DNA of 64,000 bases from MFD04580-c1 sp963702995 (GTDB lineage Bacteria; Planctomycetota; Phycisphaerae; Tepidisphaerales; Tepidisphaeraceae), in the NCBI GenBank assembly GCA_963702995.1, contig OY969783.1:3348001-3412000 (forward strand), read 5' to 3'. The notes below the pieces were generated by a model. The model saw only the letters and a program-made list of their open reading frames with translations, searched no databases and was not told where the DNA came from. Shown piece after piece: positions 1-9,500 of the stretch. The stretch's first letter is position 1; the number at the start of each line of letters is the position of its first letter. The position numbers and the translations under genes are program-made.

Positions 1-1280
1 TGAGCGTCGAACCCATCGACGGCCCGCATGAGGGTGAGGTTGCCTTCGCTGATCAGCTCCATCAGCGTCAGGCCCGGCCGCAGGTGCTTGCGGGCAACGC
101 TGACCACAAGGCGCAGATTGGCGCGGAGGATCGCGTTCTTGGTGTCGGTGGCCCGCTTGAGGTGGCCTTCCAGCAGGTTCAGGTCTCGTGCCCGCATGAA
201 CTGCGGCTCAACCCTACGGCGTGCGGTGACGAACTGGAACTTGTGGAGATTGAATTTGAGGAACAGCGCCCGCTCGCGCGCGGCCCAAGGAGCGGCGTGC
301 GATAGAGCTCCTGCAAGTAAGGAGGGAGATCGCGGGGGATGCGCGAGTCTTCCGGCCGCCGGGTGGCCATCACGTCCTGTTGGGAGACGATTTCCGCGAT
401 CACACGCTCGGCGTCGGCCTGGTGATAAAGCTCGTCATCAACGAACTTCGCCTTTCGGCGATTCAACTTCGCCAGCCGCTCTTCGAGGATCACGCGATAG
501 ATGGCGGCTGCGCGGGCGGCAGGAGCGCCGCGCCAGCGACTTGATCGGCAACCCGCGTTTGAAGCCGCGAAGGATCTGCGCCCGCTCGTCTTCCCGCAAC
601 TGCGGCGGGGCGAGCGGGAAGATCGCCTGGTCGGGATGCTCTTCATCGTGCTTGCGGATGGTGTGCTGAATGGTCAGCGGCGAGCGGTTCATCTTCCGCG
701 CGACGCGGCGGCTGATCTCGTGGACGCAGCAGTGGCACATGACCGCCAGGCGGCGCGCCCGGCGAAGGATTTCCTCTCGTTCGGCGTCGCTCACCTGCGA
801 GAAGTTCATCCCGCGGGTCACTTGATCGCGGTGCTCGGCGACGAACTTCTCGACGCTGGAGAGCAGGAAGCCGACGCGCCGCTTGCCATCGGGGAACGTG
901 AACCGCCGAGCGGGCAGGCCGCGGCGCCGCCATCGCTGGATGGTCTTGCTGGTGACGTTGAAGCGTTCGGTGACGTCGCCGATGGAGAGGACCGGCTCGG
1001 CGATCGCGCTGGTCGAGAGCTCGAGCGTTTCGCTCACCTGCTCGATGAGCAGGCCCAGATCATGCTGGAGGGCGAGGCCCGCCAGAAGCCCGTTGCCAGC
1101 TTCTTTGGGACGATAACCGGTGATACGGAAGACGATGAAGTCGAACGGGTAGGCCTTGGCGGGGTCAATGCAGTGGACAAGTTCCTCGGCCGCCGCGAGC
1201 TGCGCGGCCCGAGCGTCATGCGGCGTGAAATCCATCTGCCGCGCGAGCTCTTCCAGGCTATCGATCCGGAATTTTGCCAC
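1..1280 (-). CDS. Sigma-70-like RNA polymerase sigma factor with N-terminal HTH extension; C-terminus outside window, frameshifted
   Basis: The left end, read on the minus strand, encodes a classic sigma-70 region 2 (RANLRLVVSVARKHLRPG, then LISEGN and MRAVDGFD), so the product recruits RNA polymerase to promoters. Before it lies a long extension with a MerR-like helix-turn-helix around residues 98-128 (SIGDVTERFNVTSKTIQRWR) and a second, Cys-containing helical segment. The protein is spread over three frames: the first runs to about position 530, the second to about 288, and the third to the window edge. Both junctions lie inside conserved text, so I treat it as one gene with two indels. The start is a GTG at 1280; an ATG at 1235 is an alternative. 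Regions 3 and 4 lie outside the window. A pseudogene cannot be excluded from sequence alone. Confidence 0.75.
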
Positions 1281-1495
1281 TCTCCGCAGTATCCTCCGTC
1301 GCTACGGCGGGGTCAAGGGAAAACCGGGCTCGAACATCGTTACGCCGTCCGTCCCGCTACCCGACGACCCTCGCGGCTCATCGAAAAGCAGGTTGGTCGT
1401 CCAGCCGCTCAACGAAAAACTTGGCGCGAGGACTCGAGCCGGCTCGGTAGAGCATTTTAAGCAATCTTGAAGCGTTAAATCGACTGCTTGGGACG

Positions 1496-2110
1496 CTACG
1501 GCAGTTCCCAAAGCCGATCTTTCTTCAGTCGATTGGCGACAACGCCCGATGACACCGCAAATCGCTTTCCCAGGTATCGAAGCGCCCGGTCAATAGACGG
1601 CTCCTCCATCCTGTCGGGATCGATCCCGCGCCGGCGATCTGGCCACGCAAAGACATCGCCTCCTTCGCCAGGTGGCGCCGAGGAACAAGCAGCAGCCCCG
1701 CAAAAACGTTCGCTTGCCATTCAAGCCAATCGTAGTCGTTGGCCGCGAGAGACTTCATCGACGCCTTCCACTCCTGGGGGGGTCTTGAAGCTCATCAAGC
1801 GATAGATGTCGCCGTGCAGAATGAGGTGGGCGAACTCGTGCGCAAGCGAGAACCGGTAACGGTTGGGCGGACGCTGCTCGTAAATCCGCTTATCGACGTG
1901 AATTTCGGAAAGATCGCGGCTGATGTACGCGTCAATCTGGAAACGGTCCATGAGCCCTGGCGACGGGTAGATGTCAATCCGACACCCGATGTCGATAATC
2001 GCTTCAATATCAACGGGTATCGCATCCATCGCATTGTGCAGGCGGTATACCGCCTCCGCGCGCTGCGCAATATCGTCATAACTGAGAATCGGGACCGCCA
2101 TCGGCTTCAC
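1496..2110 (-). CDS. ImmA/IrrE family metallopeptidase (frameshifted)
   Basis: Members of this family are zinc metallopeptidases that often cleave or control a neighbouring XRE repressor. The zinc-binding HEFAH (HExxH, residues 91-95) is clear. It is followed, in a second frame, by the family's WLEWQANVFAGLLLVP segment and, in a third frame, by the C-terminal helices ending in KKDRLWELP. The first shift falls in a run of seven G (1777-1783): with six G the reading becomes KTPQEWKASMKSLAANDYDW and is continuous. The second is near 1630. The gene sits 23 bases downstream of an XRE regulator on the same strand, the standard arrangement for this pair. Base composition is more AT-rich than most of the window, which suggests acquisition by transfer. 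Confidence 0.75.
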
Positions 2111-2133
2111 TTTACCAGCGGCGTGCGACCTTT

Positions 2134-2498
2134 CTAATGGCGGCTTCGGATGAAGTCGATTAGTTCGTCCAACTGTTCCTCGGGTAGCGGCTCACCTTGA
2201 AGGGTACGGAACAGGATGGGGAGCTTGTCCACCACTTCCGAGTCGTCCATCAACACCTTTGGGATTTGCTGCCGAGCGACGCTGGCAAGCGAGTGAAACT
2301 CAAACCAATCGGCCGTGCCGTTTTCGATTCGCAGCGACTTTGCCAGCTTTTCCATGTGTGCATCGTCATCCGGCGGGTTCAGGATCCCTCGCTCCAGCTT
2401 CGAATGATTGCCGGGGTCGCACGGCTGTCGCTCGCAGAAGGGCGCAGTGTCAGGCCCAGCGCGATTCGCTTGTCTTTGATGAATCGACCGAAAGTCAT
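2134..2498 (-). CDS. XRE-family helix-turn-helix transcriptional regulator (frameshifted)
   Basis: Small DNA-binding regulator. The start ATG at 2498 has a strong GGGAGG ribosome site four bases upstream. The N-terminus MTFGRFIKDKRIALGLTLR is an XRE first helix; after a one-base shift near 2455 the reading continues FCERQPCDPGNHSKLERGIL, matching the family pattern in which DPGNxSKxERG is the recognition helix. The C-terminal part contains MEKLAKSLRI and ends in DELIDFIRSRH. It precedes the ImmA-like peptidase by 23 bases, probably as a two-gene unit. A perfect palindrome 32 bases upstream of the start is the obvious operator, which suggests autoregulation. Whether the pair belongs to a mobile element, a toxin-antitoxin unit or a stress switch cannot be told here. 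Confidence 0.75.
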
Positions 2499-2529
2499 TA
2501 AACCTCCCACACAGGCTGATCGGCCAAGT

Positions 2530-2548
2530 GTTGTAATAATATTACAAC
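2530..2548. promoter_or_regulatory. Perfect 19-bp palindrome, probable XRE operator
   Basis: GTTGTAATAATATTACAAC is a perfect 9-1-9 inverted repeat in a short AT-rich patch between the divergent XRE regulator (start 2498, minus) and the MFS gene (start about 2741, plus). Its position just upstream of the regulator fits an autoregulatory operator; this role is inferred. Confidence 0.65.
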
Positions 2549-2740
2549 GTGCACAAAGAATCAAGAGAGAGAGGCCGTCAGTCGGCCATCGAGTCGATTC
2601 GATTCGGAGGCTGAAGCAAGGGACGACGAGACTTGCAGCTTATGCTTCGTGATGACCTGCGCGGCGCCGCCGCGGAGGCTCCTGCCTGGGACGTTTCGCC
2701 GCAGCCCCAACGGCTGGACGCTCTTTGCGTAACCCCTATC

Positions 2741-4756
2741 ATGTCAGGCATGTCGAGCAGCCCTTCCGAGACCGCTCCTTCGCAGGCTAGCCCGCTCCCG
2801 CCAATCGCCGGCGTCGGGCGGCCGCTTCTGAACGCCCCGGCCGCTCCGCGGGTGCCGATCTTCTCGGCCGAAGCCTGGGCGCCGCTGAAGGTCCCGTTGT
2901 TCGCCTCTCTCTATATTGCCACGTCGATCGCGCAGGTCGGCACATGGGTTCGGGAGGCGGGTGGGCCCTGGCTGATGAAGCTTCTCACAGACGGCCGCCA
3001 CGATCAGCCCGCGATGGTCGCGAAGGTGCTGCTCTTTTCCAATCTGCCGATCTGCCTTTTCTCCGTCTTCGCCGGCGCGCTGGCCGACGTGCTGGACCGT
3101 CGTAAGCTCCTGCTGGCGACGCAGATCTGGATGATGATCGCGTCGGCGAGCCTTGGCATCATGACGTGGGAGGGGGCCGTCAGCCCCGGATCGCTGATGT
3201 TCATGACCTTCCTGCTCGGCGTCGGGACGGCGGCCGCCGGCCCCGCCTTGCAGGCGCTGCTGCCCGAACTGGTCCCCCGAGCCGACCTGCCGCTGGCGAT
3301 CAACCTCAACAGCGTCGCGCTGAATGTGGCCCGCGCGATGGGGCCGGCGCTGTTCATCCTGGTGATCGCCGTCGTGCCCGGCCGCTCCGGCGTCGGGACG
3401 TCGTTTCTCGTCACCGCGATCTCATTTATCCCGGCGATCGTCATCCTGCAGCGCTGGAAACGCCCACCTCAGCGGGCCGCCGTCCATGGGGAAGGGATCC
3501 GCAGCGCCATCCGCGCCGGGTTTGTTTACAACCTCCATTCGCCGGCCAACCGGGCGATCTTGTTCCGCGTGCTGACGTTCATCGTGCCGGCCGTCGTCAT
3601 GTGGTCCCAGGTGCCGATTATCGCGACACGGCAGCTCGGCCTCGACCAGCATTGGGCGGAAAAAGGGAGCGCCCTTCTGTTCGCCTTCGTCGGCGTCGGG
3701 GCGGTGTTCGGCGTGCTGATCATGCCGGGGCTCCAGAAGCGATACCGCATTGACCCGGTGGTGAACGTCTGCATCGCGTGCTTCGCCAGTGGCCTGATCC
3801 TTCTCTCCTTTGTTCACCACCTGTGGATTGCCGCGTTCATTATGGTCTTCCTGGGCGTCAACTGGGTCATTATCCCCACGAACTTCAACACCGCGACGCA
3901 GACGTCGGTGCCGCTATGGGTGAAAGGGCGGTCGATCTCGTTCTACCTCACCGTGCTGTTCGGGTCGTTTACGATCGGGGCGCTGGTCTGGGGGAATGTG
4001 ACAACCGCGACGTCCATCAGCACCTCTCTGCTCGTCGGCGGTCTCTCGATGGGGTCGATGCTCGTGCTAGCGCCGTTCTTCCCGCTGACGCTGAACGAGG
4101 GGATCGACCTTTCCCCCGCCTTCAGGCCGGGCGAGGCCCCCCCGCCGCTGACCGCCCTCGCAACCCGGTTGACGCCCCCGCCCGCGGCTTCGACCGACAG
4201 CGTGACGGGAGCCACTGCGCCGACGACGTCGCCAGCCACCGGCGGCCCCGCGCAGTCCGCATTGCGTTACGAGCCGGGGCCAGGCACGAACGAAGCGCAG
4301 AACGTGATCGTCGAGTACCGAATCGACTCGAGCCGATCGGACAAGTTTCTTGAGGCCGCCGCCCGCGTTGGGCGGATGCGTCGCCGCAACGGCGCGTCGC
4401 ACTGGCAAGTGCGTCGCGCGGTGGAACAGTCCGCCGCCCCGATCGCGGCGGCCGCCGGGAGAACGCACCTTTATGTGGAGTCGTTTCGGTACGGCTCCGC
4501 CGCCGAACTCAATCGACAGGCCGGCCGCATGACCAAGGCCGACCTTGCCGCACTCGAAGCGGTGGCGGCGTTCCATTCCGCGGCCGAGGCGCCGGCGGCT
4601 CATCTGGTCGCCGAGAGCGACTCCCCGTTCGACCCGCCCGCGTCGGCGCGCCTTCGCGTCATGTTCGTTCGATCGATCGATCGGACGCTCGACGAAATCG
4701 GCAATATGATGGACCGCGTTACGCGTCAGCGGCCCCAAGGCGGCCCCTGGGCGTGA
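2741..4756 (+). CDS. MFS exporter of the EntS/transmembrane-effector type with C-terminal monooxygenase-like domain
   Basis: Probable inner-membrane proton-coupled exporter. After a Pro-rich cytoplasmic start, the first helix follows LKVPLFASLYIATSIAQVGTW, the usual N-terminus of MFS_3 (PF05977, enterobactin-exporter-like) proteins, with the A-motif-like GALADVLDRRKLL and about twelve membrane segments up to roughly residue 470. A Pro/Ala/Thr linker is followed by a soluble C-terminal domain of about 120 residues beginning VIVEYRIDSSRSDKF, which resembles the ABM-like domain found at the end of this subfamily. I prefer the ATG at 2741 to an in-frame ATG at 2633, because the extra residues look like intergenic sequence. 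The substrate is unknown. Neighbouring acyl-activating enzymes make a small-molecule export role possible but unproven. Confidence 0.85.
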   Translation: MSGMSSSPSETAPSQASPLPPIAGVGRPLLNAPAAPRVPIFSAEAWAPLKVPLFASLYIATSIAQVGTWVREAGGPWLMKLLTDGRHDQPAMVAKVLLFSNLPICLFSVFAGALADVLDRRKLLLATQIWMMIASASLGIMTWEGAVSPGSLMFMTFLLGVGTAAAGPALQALLPELVPRADLPLAINLNSVALNVARAMGPALFILVIAVVPGRSGVGTSFLVTAISFIPAIVILQRWKRPPQRAAVHGEGIRSAIRAGFVYNLHSPANRAILFRVLTFIVPAVVMWSQVPIIATRQLGLDQHWAEKGSALLFAFVGVGAVFGVLIMPGLQKRYRIDPVVNVCIACFASGLILLSFVHHLWIAAFIMVFLGVNWVIIPTNFNTATQTSVPLWVKGRSISFYLTVLFGSFTIGALVWGNVTTATSISTSLLVGGLSMGSMLVLAPFFPLTLNEGIDLSPAFRPGEAPPPLTALATRLTPPPAASTDSVTGATAPTTSPATGGPAQSALRYEPGPGTNEAQNVIVEYRIDSSRSDKFLEAAARVGRMRRRNGASHWQVRRAVEQSAAPIAAAAGRTHLYVESFRYGSAAELNRQAGRMTKADLAALEAVAAFHSAAEAPAAHLVAESDSPFDPPASARLRVMFVRSIDRTLDEIGNMMDRVTRQRPQGGPWA

Positions 4757-4802
4757 TTGGGTGCGAGCCGTGCTTGTCGTTGCTCATGGTGCGGCGGCCG
4801 CA

Positions 4803-4827
4803 CGCGTCGGTAAAAAACACCGACGCG
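4803..4827. terminator. GC-rich hairpin after the MFS gene
   Basis: Nine-base stem CGCGTCGGT/ACCGACGCG with an A-rich seven-base loop, 46 bases after the MFS stop. There is no T-run after the stem, so it is only a candidate terminator. The rest of 4757-4955 holds nothing I recognise. Confidence 0.35.
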
Positions 4828-4955
4828 GGTTGGCGGTAAGACGGGTTGAACGCTCGTCGCCCGGCGCAACAGGAACGCCGCTTCGCATTGCGCGGCGGTG
4901 CTGTTCTCTTCGCCGGATATCCCCGGACGCCGCCGCCCCGACGTGACCGCCGCGC

Positions 4956-6278
4956 ATGGCCGATCGCAACTACTTCATTCCCGAAGAAGAATCGCTCGGC
5001 GGGGCCGATCTGGCGGCGCTTCAGCGGCGCAAGCTCGCCCGGCTGATCGACGCCGTTCGCGGTTCCAACGCCTTCTACCAACGTAAGTTCGCCGGGCTCT
5101 CGTTTGACGCGTTGACCGACCGACTCGACCAGCTCCCCTTCACGGCTCGCGCGGAGATCGAAGCCGATCAGGCCGACCATCCCGCCTTCGGCTCCAACCT
5201 GACCGAGCCGCTCGATCGCTACCCGCGCTACCACCAGACCTCCGGCACAGGCGGGCGGCCCGTCCGTTGGCTCGACACGACGCCGAACTGGGACTGGTTC
5301 AAGCGATGCTGGGGCATCATTTTCACGGCGGCCGGTGTCGGGCGGGGCGATCGGGCCTTTTTCCCGTTCTCATTTGGCCCCTTCGTCGGCTTTTGGGCGG
5401 CGTTCGAGGCGGCAACGAGCCTCGGGCTGATGTCGATCCCCGCCGGCGGGCTTTCCACCACCGCCCGCCTCAAAATGCTCCTGGAGAACCAGGCGACCGT
5501 CGTCTGCTGCACACCGACATACGCCCAGCACATGGCCGAAGTCGCGGCGAAGGAAGGGATCGACCTGTCACGCTCCTCGGTCCGGGCGCTGATCGTCGCA
5601 GGCGAAGCGGGCGGCAATATCCCCGAGACCCGCAACCGGATCGAAACGGCCTGGGGAGCGCGCCTGTACGATCACAGCGGCATGACAGAGATTGGCCCGG
5701 CCGCGTTTGAGTGCGGAGAGGTCGTCGGCGGGCTCCACGTGATCGAAAGCGAGTTCATCCCGGAAGTCATCAACCCTGAAACCGGTGCCGTGTTGGCCGA
5801 CGGGGCGGCCGGAGAATTGGTCCTGACCAACCTCGGCCGCGTCGGCAGCCCGCTCATCCGGTATCGGACCGGCGATCAGGTCCGGCTATCGCGCGGCGTC
5901 TGCCGCTGCGGGCGAAGCTTCGCGCGGCTGGAGGGTGGGATTCTGGGGCGGCTGGATGACATGTTCACGGTCCGCGGCAACAATGTCTTCCCCAACTCCG
6001 TCGAGGCGCTCCTGAGGCGATTCGACGAGGTGGCCGAATTCCGTGTGACGGTGCGGGACGTCGAGGGCCTCGCCCAGGTGAAAGTCGAGCTGGAGCCGCG
6101 GCCGCCCGCGGGCGGGAGCCCGGCCGGTAACGGCGACGTGGCCGAGACCTCGCTCGCTACGCGCATGGCGCGGGCGATGCAGGATGGGTTGAATTTTCGA
6201 GCGGATGTCTCGACCGTGCCCCCCGGCACGCTGCCGAGGTTCGAAATGAAGGCGAAACGATTCGTCCGAGTCCGTTAA
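4956..6278 (+). CDS. Phenylacetate-CoA ligase (PaaK)-like acyl-activating enzyme
   Basis: ANL-superfamily adenylating enzyme, expected to activate an aromatic or other carboxylic acid with ATP and load it onto CoA or another acceptor. Seen in the sequence: a phosphate-binding motif TSGTGGRP near residue 95, the adenine-binding region VAGEAGG, the YDHSGMTEIG motif near residue 240, the ribose-binding RYRTGD, and a C-terminal AMP-binding_C_2 domain (GRLDDMFTVRGNNVFP onward) with the candidate catalytic lysine in RFEMKAKRF at the very end. The four Cys/Gly residues in CRCGRS are typical of PaaK proteins. Length (440 residues) is normal for the family. The start ATG follows a short upstream region without a strong ribosome site. 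No ring-hydroxylation or beta-oxidation genes are nearby, so this is not a phenylacetate catabolic operon and the substrate is open. Confidence 0.85.
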   Translation: MADRNYFIPEEESLGGADLAALQRRKLARLIDAVRGSNAFYQRKFAGLSFDALTDRLDQLPFTARAEIEADQADHPAFGSNLTEPLDRYPRYHQTSGTGGRPVRWLDTTPNWDWFKRCWGIIFTAAGVGRGDRAFFPFSFGPFVGFWAAFEAATSLGLMSIPAGGLSTTARLKMLLENQATVVCCTPTYAQHMAEVAAKEGIDLSRSSVRALIVAGEAGGNIPETRNRIETAWGARLYDHSGMTEIGPAAFECGEVVGGLHVIESEFIPEVINPETGAVLADGAAGELVLTNLGRVGSPLIRYRTGDQVRLSRGVCRCGRSFARLEGGILGRLDDMFTVRGNNVFPNSVEALLRRFDEVAEFRVTVRDVEGLAQVKVELEPRPPAGGSPAGNGDVAETSLATRMARAMQDGLNFRADVSTVPPGTLPRFEMKAKRFVRVR

Positions 6279-6327
6279 CCGCGTTGCCGAGTGCGCGGAG
6301 GTCTGATGTTCGGCTTGTGGGTTTAGA

Positions 6328-9322
6328 ATGGGATCGAAAACAATGATGCAAAAACGAGGAATCTGGGTCGCCACGCTGCTGAGCGCGGCGGTATTCGCCA
6401 GCGGGTGCAACAAGGGTGACGACACGACTCCGCCAGCGCAGCCGCCGACAACGGCCGCCTCTCCGCAGACGATGCCGTCGATGGAACCGTCAACGGCGCC
6501 GTCCATGGCACCGTCAACGCTGCCAATGACGCTCCCCGCCACCGGCCCGACGACGATGCCCGGTGGCGCAGCCCTCACGACGCAGCCCGCGGCCGCCGCG
6601 CTGGCCGAAGCCGCCGCGCCGACCTCCGTTCCCTCCGTCGCGCCCCTGGCGGTCGCGGCCGGCGCAGGCGGAGTCGCCGCGCTCGCCGCGTCAAGCGGTA
6701 GCTCGGCTTCCCCGAGTGCGCCGGCCACCACCCCCGCCCCCCTCACGGCGTCCGCCGTCGATGCGTCGGCCCCGCCTCAGACCGGACGCCCGGGCGGGTG
6801 GTATCAATGGCGCGGCCCGGAACAGACCGGCGTCTCGCGCGAAAAGAACCTGCCGGAAAAATGGTCGACCGACGGCGAGAACCTGCTCTGGTCGAACGAC
6901 ATCGGCGGCATGTCGAGCCCCGTCATCGTGAACGGCAAGCTCTACACGTACACCCGCGAGGATGAAGTCCCGGGCGGCAACCCCAATAACCCGGCGCTCG
7001 CCCCCGGCCCAAGACGCAGGAAGCCTTCGTTTGTGTGGACGCCGCCACGGGCAAGATGCTCTGGAAGTACCTGGAGCCGATGTACCAGACCGATGTCCCG
7101 TTCCACCGTCTCGGCTGGGGGAACCCCGTCGCCGACCCCTCCACCGGCCGCGTCTATGGCCTGGGGTCGCAGTGTGCCCTGGTCTGCCTTGATGGCCAGA
7201 CCGGCAAGTTGATCTGGAAGCGGCAGATGACCGAAGAGTTCGGGATGATCTCGACCTTCGGCGGCCGCACCCCTTCGCCGGCGATCGACGAAGACCAGCT
7301 CATCATCGGCGGCGTCGCCTTCGGCTGGGGCGACAACGCCCGCGGCCAGCATCGCCTCTTCGCGCTGGACAAGAACACGGGCGAGCTTCGATGGACGAAC
7401 AGCACCGGCGGCCTGCCGGTCGATGCCCCGTACAACACGCCGGTGGTGACGGTCATCAACGGCGAACGGATCGTCATCCTCGCGGCCGGCGACGGCGGCG
7501 TACACGCCTTCCAAGCCCGGACTGGCAAAAAGGTCTGGAGCTTCAAGGCGAGCATCCGCGGCATGAACGCGTCTGTGGTCGTGGATGGCAATTACGTCTT
7601 CTGCTGCCACGACCTGGACAACCCCGATACCAGCGAACTGGGCCGCATCTACTGCCTCGACGCTTCGAAACTTGAACCGGGCAAACCTGGCGTGTTCGGC
7701 GCGGGCCAGTCGTGCCGTCGCCCAAGGAAGTCTGGCGTATGACCGGCAAGCCGGCCGGCGCTGGCGTCCCGGCGGGGTTCCCCTCGGCGACCGTCGCCGG
7801 CGATCGCCTCTATGTTGAGGACGACACCGCCACCGTCTGGTCGATCGATAAGAAGACCGGCAAGGCGCTGTGGAGCAAGAAGTGCGGGACGACGGGCAAG
7901 GCGTCGCTCGTCTGGGGGGACGACAAGCTCTACGTCGCCGAAGCCAACGGCAAGTTCTGGGTCCTGAAAGACGGCGGGAACAAGGCCGAAGTGCTCAGCA
8001 AGACCGACGTCCCGGACAAGATGGGTCGCGAGTATGCCATCTTCGGCTCCGTGGCTATCGACGGCGGCCGCGTCTTCCTCCAGACCGCGAACAAGACGTA
8101 CTGCATCGCCAATAAGGACGCCAAGCCCGAAGCCGGCCCCATCCCCCCGATGGCGGCCGAGGAAGCCGGCGGCGGTGACGCGACACTGCTCCAGGTCATT
8201 CCCGCCGACGTCGTCCTGCACCCCGGCCAAAAGGCATCATTCACGGCCCGGACGTTCGACGCCAAGGGGCGCCTGCTTGCCAAGCTGGGCCCCACGCAAC
8301 TCAAGTGGGCGATCGGCCAAGTGACGATCCCCGCCCCGCCGCCCAAGCCGGCGGCCATGCCGGCGCCGTCGGCCGTCCCGGCCGCGGGCGGGCCCGCCTC
8401 GCCAACCGCCGAGGCGACGAAACTTGTCCCCACCAGCCAGCCCTCCACCGCGATGTCCGCCGCCGCCAGCGCGGTGCCGGCGGGGCCGACCAAGGCGGGC
8501 AACCTTGCCGGCGCCGTAGACGAAAGCGGGACCTTCGCCGCCGTCGCGGCGCCGGGGAACGCCCCGCAGGCCGGCACGATCGAGGCCAGCGTCGGCACGA
8601 TCACCGGCGCTTCCCGCGTCCGCGTCTTCTCGCCCCTTCCGTGGAAGACCGACTTTGAGAAGGCCCCGCTGGGCAAGCCCCCGCTCACGTGGCTGGGCGC
8701 GGGAGGCAAGTTCGCGGTCGTGCAGGACCCGGACGATGCGAAGAACAAGGTCCTCCAGAAGTTAATGGACATCGACCTCTATTACCGCGCCCGGACCTAC
8801 TTCGGCGCGGTGGACATGGCCGACTACACGGTCCAGGGGGACATCAAAGTTAATGAGAAAGAAAGCAATGGCCTGCGGAACTCCCCTGACGCGGGCATCA
8901 TCAACAGCCGCTATATCCTCTTGCTCCTGGGGAACGACCAGAAGCTCCAGGTGATCTCCTGGCCCGCCGCCGTGCCCGACGACCGGCAGCCCAGCGGCAG
9001 CGCAAACGTCACCATCCCGTTCGCCTGGAAGGGGAAGACGTGGTATCGCCTGAAGCTCCAGGTTCACCCCGGGGCAAACGGGATCGAAGTCAAAGGGAAA
9101 GCCTGGCCCCGTGAAGAGCAGGAGCCGGCCGCCTGGTCGGTCGAAATGGTGGACGTGCTGCAAAACGGCGTGGGCGGGCCGGGCCTGTTTGGCAATTCGC
9201 TCGTCGGCACCCAGAAGAGCGAGATCTACTATGACAACCTGGAAGTGACGGCGAACAGCGCCGTCGCCGCCCCCGCCGCGTCCGCGGCCGCTCCGGATGC
9301 CAGCGGCACGGCGGCAAAGTAG
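6328..9322 (+). CDS. Secreted PQQ-like beta-propeller lipoprotein with C-terminal jelly-roll-like domain (two frameshifts)
   Basis: Large envelope lipoprotein. A signal peptide ends in a lipobox (AAVFASGC). Next comes about 120 residues of Pro/Ala/Thr/Ser-rich linker, then WYQWRGPEQTGVSREKNLPEKW, the typical entry to planctomycete PQQ-like propellers. Blades carry the repeat pattern DAATGKMLWKY, DGQTGKLIWKRQ, DKNTGELRWTN, TGKKVWSFKA and TGKALWSKK. After a second low-complexity linker, the C-terminal 200 residues (WKTDFEKAPLG to IYYDNLEVTA) look like a concanavalin/DUF1080-type fold. The reading shifts near 7009 (a missing C restores PKTQEAFVCVDAATGK) and near 7716. Start 6328 is the first in-frame ATG; 6343 and 6346 are equally possible, because a TAGAAT box at 6323 could be a -10. 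A catalytic role is unlikely; protein or glycan binding is the safer guess. Confidence 0.75.
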
Positions 9323-9500
9323 AGCCTGACCCGCCGGTCGAGCGGATGATTTCGCCCGGCCGGGTGCCGTTTCGGCGCTCGTCCCCGAGGGGGCCGCGGC
9401 CAAGGGCGTCATTTTTGAAAAGCGTCGCATCAACTCTTTTACGACAGAAGACTAGAATCGGCGGTGCCTTGAGCACTTCCCCAACGTCACCGGGGCCCAC

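Noticed and set aside
501..1460. 319-residue open frame on the plus strand
   Set aside because: Antisense to the sigma factor gene, where HTH and region 2 motifs are clear.
1302..1511. 69-residue open frame on the minus strand
   Set aside because: No motif, overlaps the end of the ImmA gene and the upstream region of the sigma gene.
4956..6278. Phenylacetate degradation operon
   Set aside because: Only the PaaK-like ligase is present; no paaABC-type oxygenase or downstream genes are near.
6328..9322. Three separate genes in successive frames
   Set aside because: Propeller repeat text runs through both frame changes without new start sites, so one frameshifted gene is simpler.
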